Positions 41,290-53,145 of a stretch of DNA of 64,000 bases are shown one piece after another. This DNA comes from Branchipolynoe longqiensis. Its lineage: Eukaryota > Annelida > Polychaeta > Phyllodocida > Polynoidae. The translations under genes were made by a program, and so were the position numbers. The first letter of the stretch is position 1; every line of letters starts with the position of its first letter. The stretch lies in assembly GCA_030323885.1 (NCBI GenBank), contig CM059197.1, positions 29,531,178-29,595,177 of the forward strand, written 5' to 3'. The notes beneath the pieces are model-generated. The model worked only from the letters and a program-made list of their open reading frames with translations, was not told the DNA's origin and did no database searches.

Positions 41290-42780
41290 GGGGGAGTATC
41301 TCTGTGTGGAATATATACGCTTTGTGTGGTTTTAATCAAAATGACGATGTTATGTGGGATGGTTCAGTCAGGCATGACAACGCTGGGTGTTGATAGGGAG
41401 GCGGAGGGAGGGGGGAATATTTACGCTTTGTGTGGTTTTAATCAAAATGACGATGTTATGTGGGATGGTTCAGTCAGGCATGACAACGCTGGGTGTTGAT
41501 AGGGAGGCGGAGGGAGGGGGGAATATTTACGCTTTGTGTGGTTTTAATCAAAATGACGATGTTATGTGGGATGGTTCAGTCAGGCATGACAATGCTGGGT
41601 GTTGATAGGGAGGCGGAGGGAGGGGGGAATATTTACGCTTTGTGTGGTTTTAATCAAAAGGGCGATGTTATGTGGGATGGTTCAGTCAGGCATGGCAACG
41701 CTGGGTGTTGATAGGGAGGCGGAGGGAGGGGGGAATATTTACGCTTTGTGTGGTTTTAATCAAAAGGGCGATGTTATGTGGGATGGTTCAGTCAGGCATG
41801 GCAACGCTGGGTGTTGATAGGGAGGCGGAGGGAGGGGGGAATATCTACGCTTTGTGTGGTTTTAATCAAAAGGGCGATGTTATGTGGGATGGTTCCGTCA
41901 GGCATGGCAACGCTGGGTGTTGATAGGGAGGCGGAGGGAGGGGGGGATATTTACCCTTTGTGTGGTTTCAATCAAAGTGGCGATGTTATGTGGGATGGTT
42001 CAGTCAGGCTTGGCAACGCTGGGTGTTGATAGGGAGGCGGATGGGGGGGGGGGGTATTTACGCTTTGTGTGGTTTTAATCAAAAGGGCGATGTTATGTGG
42101 CATGGTTCCGTCAGGCATTACAACGGCGGTTGTTGATAGGGCAGCGGAGAGGTGGAATATTTACGCTTAGTGTGGTTTTAAAGCTGCATAGTCCGATGAA
42201 GCACCAAATTTTCAAAACCAAAACAAGTATCTCAATTTGATTCTACATATTTAACTTAAATACTGGTGCACTTGTTAAACATTTGTCACCACATAGAAGG
42301 GAATACTGGGGCAATCTAATAGAACCTATTACTGCAGAAACCTATGGTGTAAGCATTTTGGCAAGCTTGCTAAAACTAATTTTTCTTGTTTGCATTTCAA
42401 ATATCTCAAAAGTTAGCTATTTAAAATAAAAGTTACTTCAAATGAAAGTAGGGTAGATTATAACGATCAGCCTAATATGTTTATCTCAGAAAATGGCAGA
42501 AACTCAACACCCATCGGACTATGCAACTTTAATCAAAAGGGCGATGTTATGTGGGATGGTTCAGTCAGGCATTACAACGGCGGTTGTTGATAGGGCAGCG
42601 GAGGGGGGAATATTTACGCTTTGTGTGGTTTTAATCAAAAGGGCGATGTTATGTGGGATGGTTCCGTCAGGCATGGCAACGCAGGGTGTTGATAGGGCAG
42701 CGGAGGGGGGGGGATATTTATGCTTAGTGCGGTTGTAATCAAAATGGCGATGTTATATGGGAGGGAGGGGTATTATCAGG
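41290..42780. repeat. 106-bp tandem array in intron 2
   Basis: About eleven units of 106 bp (GATGTTATGTGGGATGGTTC, GCTGGGTGTTGATAGGGAGG, AATATTTACGCTTTGTGTGG, TTTTAATCAAAAGGGCG), starting about 130 bp after the exon 2 donor. Units are highly alike, especially 41331-42060. The array is interrupted by a 347-bp MITE at 42182-42528. Confidence 0.93.
42178..42532. mobile_element. MITE family A inserted in the 106-bp array
   Basis: AGCTGCATAGTCCGATG to CATCGGACTATGCAACT, with TTAA on both sides. Neighbouring units read GTGGTTTTAATCAAAAGG at the same place, so the target was a single TTAA that was duplicated. Confidence 0.9.
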
Positions 42781-43170
42781 AAGTGGTTTATTATGTGGCG
42801 AGATGGTCTGAACTCCGAAGTCAATGCTCAATTACGTCAGTATTGACAGTAGTGTGATTCTGGTTTAAATTTGTTCAGTTTCCTGGCTGCTGTGAACAGA
42901 TTGAGGCGGGGCAATTCATATTGTGAGTCTGAGACTATGTAGACATGATTGGGCTGACGCAATCTGCGGTGCATTTGCTGAATGTACATCTACGAACTGC
43001 TATTGTGTGTGTTTTTACGGGGTGATTTTTGTAATATATATACACACATAACAAAATGTATGTATATAAAATATGTGTTATAAAGCTAGGTTTTTATCTA
43101 AAAATAGTTTCTGGTAGTTTCGATTAATCCTAATTTATGTTTGCGACAGTACCCTTGGCAATATGAACAG
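42781..43170. other. unassigned intronic sequence
   Basis: Nothing recognised apart from a TA-rich patch near 43033. Confidence 0.35.
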
Positions 43171-43474
43171 CTTTTTTCTTGAAGATTTATACTGCCTATC
43201 ATGGACAAGTCTGGATAGACTTGTTTTCACCATTAGACAATTTGTCGATAGAAAGCCCGAGCCTACACTTTTACCGACCCAAGGGATTTTTAACCTCCCA
43301 CACCACAGAGATGTGGTATGAGGGGCAACTGGGTTTTGATGATGCTGTAAGTTATACACAGTGATGGCAATCCAAATTGGTAGAGGTGGGGGCACAGGGA
43401 ATCAAACCACCAACCTTCAGATTAGAAGTCCGACCTAGAAAAAAAGTCGGACACTAACCACTCCACCACAGAGT
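43171..43474 (-). mobile_element. SINE family C, near full length
   Basis: Minus-strand copy: TTGAAGATTTATACTGCC at the left (3' end), minus-strand B-box region GGTTTGATTCCC and head CTCTGTGGTGGAGTGGTTAG at the right. Confidence 0.85.
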
Positions 43475-43802
43475 TATGTTTGAAAACTGTTCTCACACAC
43501 ACAAAAAGATTTATATTTCACAAATCGGAAATGCATTGAAATTAGAATTTGATCATTTTTAGCGGATGGGAAATTAGGCTGAGTTATGGTGATTTGTGTT
43601 GTTACTTATAGGTTGTGGTGAATACCGGGTGGAAGTATTAACTGAGTGGGTTGGTTGGTTGCTTTGTGGTTGTATACTAACACTGGAGAAGGCTGGTGGC
43701 GGGAGTAGTGGTGTGGAGCAAAATGGTGGTGGGATTAACATGGTGGTAGCGGGGGCAGTGGGGGGGGAGTGATTGACATAATTAGATGTAGTGTTTGTAG
43801 TG

Positions 43803-44216
43803 TTAAAACTACATAGCCCGATGAAGCATCAAATTTTGAAAACCAAAATAATTATAAATTAATTCTACATATCTCACTTGGATACTGATGCCTTTATTAA
43901 GCATTTGTAGCCACATAGAAGGAAATATTCAGGCAATTCAATAGAACTTGTTAATGCTAAAAAGCCTATGGTGTCAGAGTTTTGGCGTGCTTCCCAAAAC
44001 TATTTTTACAAGTTTGCACTTCAAATATCTCAAAACTTAGCCATTTAAAATAAATTAATTCAAACTAAAGTGAGGTAGATTGTTGTTGTTTTACGTCCTA
44101 GCAACATCTAAGGTCATATCAGGTAGATCAAGTGAGGTAGATCATAACAATCAATGTAATATATTCATCTCAGCAAAATGACAGAAACTCAAAACCATCG
44201 GAGTAAGCAACTTTAG
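43803..44216. mobile_element. MITE family A containing a tail-only SINE
   Basis: The left end is AACTACATAGCCCGATG after TTAA. The right end is CATCGGAGTAAGCAACT before a decayed TTAG. The interior aligns with other copies except for the insertion at 44081-44130. Confidence 0.83.
44081..44130 (-). mobile_element. tail-only SINE insertion with 12-bp target duplication
   Basis: TGTTGTTGTTTTACGTCCTA to GGTCATATCAGG, 50 bp including a few extra bases, flanked by AGTGAGGTAGAT at 44069-44080 and 44131-44142. It has the tail only, in reverse orientation. Confidence 0.85.
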
Positions 44217-44659
44217 CTAATAGCGACTCAAAGAGGCAGTAAGTGGATGCTAGGGGGGGGGGCCCCAACCACCCCCGCCCAAATTCCAATTCAATCCAAA
44301 TAAATGTTACGCTATGGCTAGTTAGCGCAATAAAGGGTCACATTTATTACACATTACTAGAAGGGTTAAATGGCACAGACATCAGCCCATAGGGTTAAGC
44401 CAATGTAATATAGACCTGGATAATTATCTAATTAAGTGACCAATCAAGATGGGTGGTTATAGTTAATTAGGCATGACTGCACTTTTCAAAATAAATAAAT
44501 AAATACACCTCTATCTTCAGATGATTCTGATGAGTGAAAGGTGTTCGATTTTAAATGATTCTCATTAGCGAGGCAATTAATTAGCTTGTTAGTTTCATCT
44601 ATTTATTTATTACCCAAACAGTTATCATCTAGTACAAATAAGCATTTTAAGTAATATGC
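44217..44659. other. unassigned intronic sequence
   Basis: A short G run lies at 44252. Otherwise nothing is recognised. Confidence 0.35.
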
Positions 44660-44994
44660 CTAAATCATAGCATAGTACGATGAAATATCAAGTTTTCAAA
44701 ACCAAATCAATTATTTAGATTTGATTTTACATATCTAACTTAGATACTGATGCACTTATTAAGCATTTGTTTCTGCGTATAAGGCAATACTGAGTCAATT
44801 TAACAGAACCTGTTACTGCAGAAATCTATGATGTCAACTAATTTTCCATGTTTGCACTCAAAATATCTCAAATGTTTACCATTTAAATTAAAAGTAACTT
44901 TGAACTAATGTAAAGTAGATACTAGTGATTGATCTAATATATTTATCTCAGAAAAAATACAGAAACTCAAAACCATCGGAGTATGCAACTTTAA
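44660..44994. mobile_element. MITE family A, slightly decayed left end
   Basis: ATAGCATAGTACGATGAAAT to CATCGGAGTATGCAACT, followed by TTAA (44991-44994). The interior is close to the copy at 8375-8724, with a small deletion after GATGTCA. Confidence 0.82.
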
Positions 44995-47527
44995 TGTTTG
45001 ATTGCTCATTTCTATAAAAGAAATCTAGTATTCAGGAGTAATAGCTTATTAAAATAAATATATTATATGGATTGAAGAATGATTGATTGGTTTTTTTTCT
45101 GGTGTATTCCTGTCAGATGCATCCACATTAATTTCTGGTGGCTCATCCGTATCTCTCTATACTATCAGATGTTGGGGTGGGCCGGAAGTTGCATTGTAAG
45201 GTGTCAAAGAAATATCAAAGATCTTTAATTAAACTAAAATCCAGACAGGGGTTGATCTGGGTATATTCAGTGGTGGCCATGTGTGCTGTCTGTGAAAGGA
45301 AAGAAAGATGGATAGAAGGGTGGATGTAATGTCTGAAATTGTTCATATCGGGTATCTCTGTTATCACAACATCTTCACTCAGTGACGTCATGGGCAGAAA
45401 CTCCCAAAGCAAAACTGTACCCATTACAAATGCTAATAAGATTCTTACATTTCAGACTAACGATGTATGTAATGAATATATATATATATGTCTATTGAAT
45501 AGCTAGATCACTCTCCATCTCTCGCTCTTTGTTAAAAGAATTTTAAAGAGTAAAATGCAAGTTAAAGCGAAAGTTTGCAAACTGATATTATTATTAGTAT
45601 TATTAATAAGTGACCTTGTTGCATTGGATAGCATCTAACATGGAATGCATAACATGCATCGTGCATTCTATAAAGACACTATCTGGTAGCCCTTTTCTAG
45701 CTTTTAAGTGAAAACAATTGATTATTTGTCTAGAGCCTTACAGAAAATATTATAAGTAGGCCTACCAAAAAGGAACTTTGTGTTTTTTTCTTTAAAATAA
45801 ATATCTTACAACTACAGCTGTTATAGATAGTGCAAATTGTATACTGTAACTTTATTTATATATATGGATATATGCATATTATATATATATATATATGCAT
45901 ACTTATGTATATATGCATATATACATTCGCTGATTGTGTTTATTTAAGGACTAATTAAAATGTGTTTAATATACATGATTAACAGTCTAAGATCCTAAGG
46001 AGACCGCCTGTGTTTTCAGTTGACTACTACCACTTTGTGGCCTGTATTCAAGTGGCCATTTGTGTGCCGGTGAAGCCTAGCTCTCTCTCTCTCTCATCTT
46101 TGAATCTCCGTTCAATATCAATATAAAAAAAACTATGTCTGTAACATTGTATGTATTGCACTATTTATTGTCGCTAGCAAGTGCTGCCACCTGCTGTTGC
46201 ACCCAGTAGCCACTCGTTCTTCACCCCTCCACTAGGGGGCGAGGAACAGTCGTATTTGACCTACTTTTATTCCATCAGTGACCTACTTACACCCCACCTC
46301 CCTCCTCAGATGACCTGTTTTTCATATTCTCCTATGTTATAGACGTGCGTGTTCCATCCTACCCACCCAGCCACACACCCTCCCCTCACCCACACAACCA
46401 CACACCCTCTGATCGTTGTCTATTCTCTGTGTGTGTTCCTTGTGTCGGAAATCATCGCGTCTTGAACAAACCTCACCCACCTCCAGATTTCTCCCACGTT
46501 TCTGCATTTTTGTTTGTTTTTTGCTGTTGTTGATATAGTGCTTCCTCGTGTGTCTATGTCCCCTATTTGCCCCCTCATTAATAATAATAGTATATAATAA
46601 TTAAACAACAACAAAAAATACCCCTGAAAATACCTAACAGAAGTCGTCGAAAGAAATATAAGGGACAGAAAGAGAAGGAAATAAAAAAAAATATATATAA
46701 GAAAAACACCAACAACTACCAAGGCTGGACTCAGTTTTGGGTGTTGTGTTCTGTTGGTGGCCTGGTCTCCCTTCACCTGAATGGTATGGATGTCTTGTCT
46801 TTCAAACCTAATGTTTCTCTATTGTTTCATTTTGTTTTCTTTCTGCTTCACATTTATCCGACCAATCAAAGGCAAAGGTACAGTAAATGTTGAATCGCCA
46901 GTTGGGGAAACCAGATTTGGCCCGCGTGGGCTGGCCAGGGTGTGTGTGCTAGACTAGATGCTAGCAGGCATCGTCTTGCACATTTGACCAAACAGTGCTC
47001 AGATTTACCTTCTTTTTTTTTTTCTTTTTTTTTTTAAAGCTTCTTTCTTTTAAGGGGAAAAAATGAGGAAAAAAAAAAATCTTCAGAGTCGTCAGTGCTG
47101 TGGCGAGATCTCTCTTTTCTTGTTATGTTTCTGTTGTTGATAGGCAGCTGCTTTTGATGATGATAATAAGTCACAATAGCAAGCTGCTGATCTGGGGCAG
47201 TCCTTCTATTTTCCGATCCGCACTCTTTTGTACGTGTCTCTGTCCCTATTTTTTTAATTATTTTTTTTGGTAGACTTGAGGAATTTCTACGTATACATAC
47301 TGCCTAGTATCAGTGTCTCTAGGGTACTTTGGGTAGATACTGTGGTTAGTGTGTTTAGCTTCTTTCTTTTTTTCCCTTTTAAAAAAAAAAAAGTGACTTG
47401 CACGGTTGTGTATCTCAAAGTCTATTTTATATATATATGTGTGTATGTAGTTGGGTTTTTTTTTTTTTTTTTGCTCACAAAGACCTTTTTCTGTTTGTCA
47501 CTTATGCTGGGGTGCTCCAGCCCTTGA
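44995..47527. other. unassigned sequence of intron 2
   Basis: It contains TA tracts (45477-45490, 45868-45905), a CT run (46080-46094), TCCACTAGGGGGCGAGGA at 46227 (CTCF-like core), and T runs near 47011-47032 and 47457-47472. No exon is supported. Confidence 0.4.
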
Positions 47528-48715
47528 TGCATGTGGACTGCTAATTCAGCTTAACCTTCTTGAACTGAGCTGCTCTTGTCTTTGTCTGTTTGTTTGTTGT
47601 TGCTTTATTTTGAGCTTTTTTTCTCTCTTTTTTTTTTTTTAAATCGGTGTCACCCAGAACTGTGGTCGCGAGTACGCATGCGTCGCGGCGACAGTCCTGG
47701 CCGAAGAAACGGATGCATGTTGTTGGTATTGCTGCATGTCTGCATTGCCTTGCATTGCATTGCATGCAACTCACCATACATATACATGTGTATCTATCTA
47801 TATATTATACATATATATATACCACGTCGGAAATCAATGTGTCAACTTTTCTGCATGCCCTACGTGGAATGTACACGCATGCGCACGCTGAGGCAAGGAG
47901 AGTCAGGTGCTCCTGTCGGCCTCTTTTTATTATCGCATGCAACCTTTTTCTGATTGCATCGTGAGTGCATGTGGCGCCGCTCTGGCGGAAACTGCCGGCA
48001 TTGGGCATGCCCCCCTCTTCCTACCACCACATGTCCAGGTTGATGTATTCAGGACTGTGCATGCGCATGCGCATGTGCATGCTCACCTCTTTTCTTCCCC
48101 TCTGCCAGGCTCTGTGGCATGTGCGCATGACGCATGCTCATTTCCGTCTCCGGTTGCCCACCTCTCGATGTTTCTGCGCATGCGGACTGCCTCTCTCAAA
48201 GTGTGCTCTGCATGGCATATCGCGCTGCTCTGCATGACCTCTGCATGACCTCTGTCGAGATCTGCATGCTGCATGGGGTGACCAATCCCTTTGCTTCCCA
48301 CTCTCTCCTCCCCCCCCCCACCCCCTTTTTCTGCATGCTCCTATTGATGTGTGATTTTTGAATGTGTACCTTGCCATACTGAAATACCTATATCATATGT
48401 GTATGTGTGTATTTTTTGTGCATTTTGTGCATTTTTGACCCTGAGAATCAATTTTGCATGCGCATATCTGTCAGTCAATCTAGTCTCCCACCGCTACTCT
48501 GCTCCCCCCCCCCACTCCTCCTCTTCCTCCTCCTCCTCCTTCAGTCACTATTCCTACACCTAGTATTATCGGCTCCTCTTTCAAATTGAACCTGGCCTTT
48601 GAAAAAAATCTGCAACCATTTTTTTTTAAAATTCCCTTGTAGCTTCTTGATGGTCTATCGCTGCCCCTGCTCTCCACCCTCCGCCCCTATTAACCAACCG
48701 TTGGTGAAATGCATG
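47528..48715 (+). promoter_or_regulatory. cluster of 16 TGCATG (RBFOX-type) motifs in intron 2
   Basis: TGCATG occurs on the sense strand at 47528, 47714, 47733, 47761, 47852, 47966, 48058, 48076, 48209, 48231, 48242, 48263, 48270, 48332, 48455 and 48710. Twelve fall within 562 bp. By chance one is expected per about 4 kb. UGCAUG in introns is the binding site of RBFOX splicing factors (established). Whether it acts here on exon 3 (3 kb downstream) is inference. Confidence 0.55.
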
Positions 48716-49235
48716 TCTTCGGCTAGCATTTAATTTATAGAGTACCTCCCCTCTTCCCCTTCCCACTCTTCCCCCCCCCCCGCCCTCCCTTCCTCGTCCT
48801 CCTTCCCCAAGTTTTTTTTCTATCCCTGGTTTCATCTCTGTCCAGTCTGGTTCTAGTCTACAACCTCTTCAGTTCGAGTTGGCAGTTTTTGATTATTCTG
48901 TAAATGTTGCGTCAGCCTTCGTCCACCTCCTTCCTCATGAATATATATATATATGTATATATATATTTATATAATATATATATATGTGTATATGAGACAC
49001 TGCGCCTCCCAGGAGTGGAACGCCTCTTGATGCTGGACCACTGGCACCCCATCTCAAATCCCAAGCACACCCTTGAACAAGTATTCCCCCCACTGGTGAC
49101 CTCACTGACCTTCAGCCAACTCCCAAAGGACAACAATGACGATGATGCTGTCGCTGATGATGCTGCTGATGATCGATGCAACTGAGCAAGATCCTCTTCC
49201 GTCCCTGTGACTAAAAATGGTACCTTTATCCTTGC
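48716..49235. other. unassigned intronic sequence with TA and GAT repeats
   Basis: A TA tract lies at 48942-48986 and GATGATGCTG repeats at 49141-49175. The open frame 48990-49185 has some protein-like character (LPGVERLLMLDHW) but no consistent splice context. Confidence 0.35.
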
Positions 49236-49237
49236 AG

Positions 49238-49264
49238 GTGGACATTTGTGACGACCGCTCCTGA
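49238..49264 (+). CDS. possible alternative terminal exon (weak)
   Basis: A good acceptor, CCTTTATCCTTGCAG, precedes GTGGACATTTGTGACGACCG. Joined to exon 2 in phase 0 it would add eight residues (VDICDDRS) and a TGA stop, giving a truncated protein without the membrane segments. No poly-A signal was noted directly downstream, where an 18-bp array begins. It could equally be a decoy splice site. Confidence 0.2.
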   Translation: MDICDDRS

Positions 49265-49303
49265 CCACTGTTTCCTTACTATGTCCTTTTACATCATCAA
49301 AGG

Positions 49304-50000
49304 TCCTTGTTGCCGCTAGCAATCCTGTTGCCGCTAGAAATCCTGTTGCCGCTGGCAATCCTGTTGCCGCTGTCAATCCTTTTGCCTTTGGAAATCGTGT
49401 TGCCACTGGCAATCCTGTTGCTGCTGGCAATCCTGTTGGCACTGGCAATCATTTTGCCTCTGGCAATCCTTTTGCCTCTGGCAATCCTTTTGCCTCTGGA
49501 AATCATGTTGCCACTGGCAATCATGTTGCCACTGGCAATCCTGTTGCCACTGGCAATCCAGTTGCTGCTGGCAATCCTGTTGCCACTGGCAATCGTTTTG
49601 CCTCTGGCAATCGTTTTGATTCTGGCAATCCTTTTGCCTCTGGAAATCATGTTGCCTCTGGCAATCTTGTTGCCACTGGCAATCCAGTTGCTGCTGACAA
49701 TCCTGTTGCCGTTGGCAATCTTTTTGCCTCTGGAAATCCTGTTGCCACTGGCAATCCTTTTGCCTTTGGAAATCCTGTTGCCACTGGCAATCCTGTTGCT
49801 GCTGCCAATCCTGTTGCCGCTGGCAATCCTTTTGCCTCTGGAAATCCTGTTGGCACTGGCAATCCTGTTGCCACTGGCAATCCTGTTGCCGCTGGCAATC
49901 CTGCTGCCGCTGGCAATCCTGTTGCCACCGGCAATCCTGTTGCCACCGGCAATCCTGTTGCCGCCGGCAATCCTGTTGCCGCTGGCAATCCTGTTGCTCC
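49304..50000. repeat. 18-bp minisatellite, CTGTTGCCGCTGGCAATC unit
   Basis: About 39 units with variants TTTTGCCTCTGGAAATC and CAGTTGCTGCTGGCAATC. The 18-bp period keeps long frames open on both strands (for example repeated LPLAIL and ASGNRI hexapeptides), which are shadows. Confidence 0.93.
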
Positions 50001-50330
50001 TATAGCAGCGCCATCTAGCAATCATCCCTCATCATGCTCACTGTTCACGTTCAGTTCTCACGAGTTGTTCACTGCGTGGGTTGTGTACCTCCTCTCCCCC
50101 TCCCACCCACCGACACTGAGAAGGGACAGGCACTCACACCTGCACACAATCGTCACACCTTTCTCCTGGGGTGTGCAGTGACGCCTCTGGCACCTGAGCG
50201 TACATCATATATACAAGGCTAAAAGATGCTACTTGAGCTAGCCCTACATCCTAAATGCATTTTCAGGGCCATTTCCAAATGTGACAGCAAGTTGGGATAT
50301 TTAAGACACAAAGAGAAATACAAATATAAA
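50001..50330. other. unassigned intronic sequence
   Basis: AGCAGCGCCATCTAGC at about 50002 has a CTCF-like core on the minus strand. Nothing else is recognised. Confidence 0.35.
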
Positions 50331-50447
50331 AAGTATATGTATGTGTATGTATGTGTGTATATGCATACATATGTACACATACATATATATTCACATATAT
50401 ATTCACATATATATGTATATAATGTATATGTGCATATATATATATAA
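50331..50447. repeat. TA/TG microsatellite
   Basis: GTATGTATGTGTGTATATGC and CATATATATTCACATATATA units. Confidence 0.9.
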
Positions 50448-51774
50448 ATTGAGGTGTGCATTTTGAGTAATACATTCTGAAATATGGACCTTTGGTTTGA
50501 TTTGGGTAGTCAAAATAATCCAAATCTAAACCATCAAATTCCCAGGAGTTGGAAATAATCATTGAGGTGGGGGCATCAACATCTGTTTAATATAGACTTA
50601 GTGAATATGCCTGTCAAAATTGATATAATGTGTAAAATTGAAACATTTCAACAGTAATAAATAAAAACAAAATATGAATAGGATTATATATGTTTGATTC
50701 TATCCATGCATTGTCTTTGTCGGAACATGTCTATGTGTTGTATATTTTGTTGTTACCCTCCACTAACCAATGATATGGCCCCCCTTGCTGCCAGCCGCAT
50801 GAAAGCATGGCTGTGATTGGCTGAGTTTGTCCTGCCTGGTTGTGTAGTCAGTCCCATGATTCCTTGCATTAGGTCTTGTATATTCAATCAAATGTGAATG
50901 CCCAGCAGTATTACCGTACGACGGAATGCAGTAGAGAATTGAGGCTCCCTGTCTTGTATAGATAAACAAATATTTTCATTTTCATTTCAAAACAGCAAAT
51001 TGAAATCACTCACAAAAAAATAGAATTATTAACAAATATTCACCGTGGAATTTTCTGATGCAACTTAAAATGTCACCATTGCTGTGGAGGTACCTTCACT
51101 TCAATTTGGGGACTCGTTTTCGTCCAAATCTTTAAGCTAGATTTCACAGCTCCTAAAATAAAGTTGAATATTTCCTTTCTTTTAAGAAGAAAAAGAATAT
51201 TTGGTCTATTCGGAACATCTCCTTCACCTGAATGTTCAACGTTCGGTTTGCATGCTGTTTTGAATGGCAACCAGTTCTTAACACGTTACTTTTAATTTAA
51301 TCACATATTTCACCAACCAATATATATATCACCAAAAAAAAGGTCGCATGATTTCATTATTATATTCGAGGTTGGCAAACTACACAGTGCCAGTAAGCAA
51401 ATCAAGAAAGGACCTTATTTTATTAACTGAATTTATTTAGCATCTGGGTCAGCTGATGATTTTATCAACGATGATGATGATGATGAATGTTGATGCTGAT
51501 GATGCTGCTGCTATTGATGATGATGCTGCTGATGCTAAGCAAAGAAAAAAAACTCCAAAAAAGAACTCGACCTAGAAAATAAGGATTTTTCCTTTCATGG
51601 TATTTTTATTTTATTTTATATTTAACCAAGTGAACAAACCTTTGTATTGAAACCTGTCATGCCGCAGTATGCGTGCGCACGCAAGCAAGCCACATATATA
51701 CATATATATATATAATATGTTGTTGGGTCTCAGGACCAGCTTTGTTTATCAGGCGCTTGTTGCTCTTGTTGCAG
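50448..51774. other. unassigned sequence before exon 3
   Basis: It contains a (GAT)n / GATGCTGATGATGCTG stretch at about 51470-51538 and a TA tract at 51695-51718. No exon is seen until 51775. Confidence 0.4.
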
Positions 51775-51964
51775 GGCACTTTCCCTGAGCCGCTGGAGCC
51801 TGCATCCAACAGCATTGTCTGTACCCAGAATACTGACCTGCTCCGTGAGGTATACAACCAGACCTACACCACCGAGCGGCCCATCCACTTCGAACCACGC
51901 CGCTGCAAGTCAGCCATCTCCCGCTGTCACCAGTGCCTCTCCCAACACCGCTGCAAGATGATCG
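51775..51964 (+). CDS. exon 3 of the membrane glycoprotein gene (Cys-rich)
   Basis: Encodes residues 151-213 plus one base (GTFPEPLEPASNS ... CHQCLSQHRCKMI). The acceptor is GCTCTTGTTGCAG and the donor is ATGATCG before GTGCGC, phase 1. Five Cys (166, 194, 201, 204, 210) and a sequon at N178 (NQT) fit a disulphide-rich extracellular module; the C-x6-C-x2-C-x5-C spacing continues into exon 4. Reading through the donor would lead into a repeat array, which supports the donor choice. The family is not recognised. Confidence 0.88.
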
Positions 51965-51997
51965 GTGCGCGCGGGCAATGTATACTCTACCCACCCA

Positions 51998-53032
51998 CCC
52001 CTATTATCTCCCATCTCACACCCTTCTATTATCTCCCATCTCACACCCCCTATCATCACCCATCTCCCACCCATATCTCCCACCCGCTATTATCGCCCAT
52101 CTCACCCCCTAATATTGCCCATCTCCCACCCTATTATCGCCCATCTCCCACCCGCATTATCACCCATCTCACATCCCCTATTATCGCCCATCTCCCACTC
52201 CATATCATCACCCATCTCCCACCCATATCTCCCACCCCTTATTATTGCCCATCTCACCACCTAGTATTGCCCATCTCCCACCCCGTATTATCGCCAATCT
52301 CACACCCATATTATCACCTATCTCAAATCCCCTATTATCAGCCATCTCCCACCCCCTAGTATCACCCATATCCCACCCCCTATTATTGACCATCTCCCAC
52401 CCCACCCCTATTATCACCCATATCCAACCCCCTATTATCGCCCATCTCCCAGCCGTTATTATTGCCCATATCCCACCCCCTATTATCATCCACCTAACAC
52501 CCCCTATTATCGCCTATCTCCCAGCCCCTATTATTGCCCATCTCTCAGCCCCTATTATTGCCCATCTCACAGCCACCCATTATCGCCCATCTCCCACCAA
52601 CTATTATCGCCGATATCCCACCCCATATTATCACCCAACTCTAACCCCCTATTATCACCCATTCCCACATCCCTATTATCACCCATCGCCCACCCGCTAT
52701 TATCGCCTACCCCTATTTGGGTCCATCATCCCCTATTATCGCCCATATCCCACTCCCTATTATCACCCATATCTCACCCTATTATCTGCCATCTCTCACC
52801 ACCCCCTATTATCGCCCATTCCCTACCCTCTATTATTGCCCATCTCACATCCCCTATTATCGCCCATTTCACCCACACCCATCTCACCCCCGCTATTATT
52901 GACTATCTTACCCCCCTATTATCACCCATCACACACACACTATTATCGCCTATCTCACCTCTCCTTAATCGCCCATCTCCCACTCCCTATTTTCACCCTT
53001 CTCACACCCTCTATCATTGCCCATCTCCCAAG
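51998..53032. repeat. 24-bp minisatellite, CCCCTATTATCGCCCATCTCCCAC unit
   Basis: About 1 kb of near-24-bp units CTATTATCGCCCATCTCCCA, starting about 33 bp after the exon 3 donor. Open frames here (for example 268 codons at 52245) are shadows. Confidence 0.93.
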
Positions 53033-53145
53033 CCCCACAGAAATATGCTGAGCTTGCTATATATACTAGATCTAACCCATACTGGGCACGGATTAAAGCT
53101 AGGCTCTGCATCAATCCCTGAACCAATGTTGTGTTGACCTGTCAT
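53033..53145. other. unassigned intronic sequence
   Basis: Short spacer. Nothing recognised. Confidence 0.35.

Noticed and set aside
48904..49185. 93-codon frame with LPGVERLLMLDHW
   Set aside because: It starts within a TA microsatellite and ends in a GAT repeat. No acceptor/donor pair fits the phases of exons 2 and 3, which already join directly.
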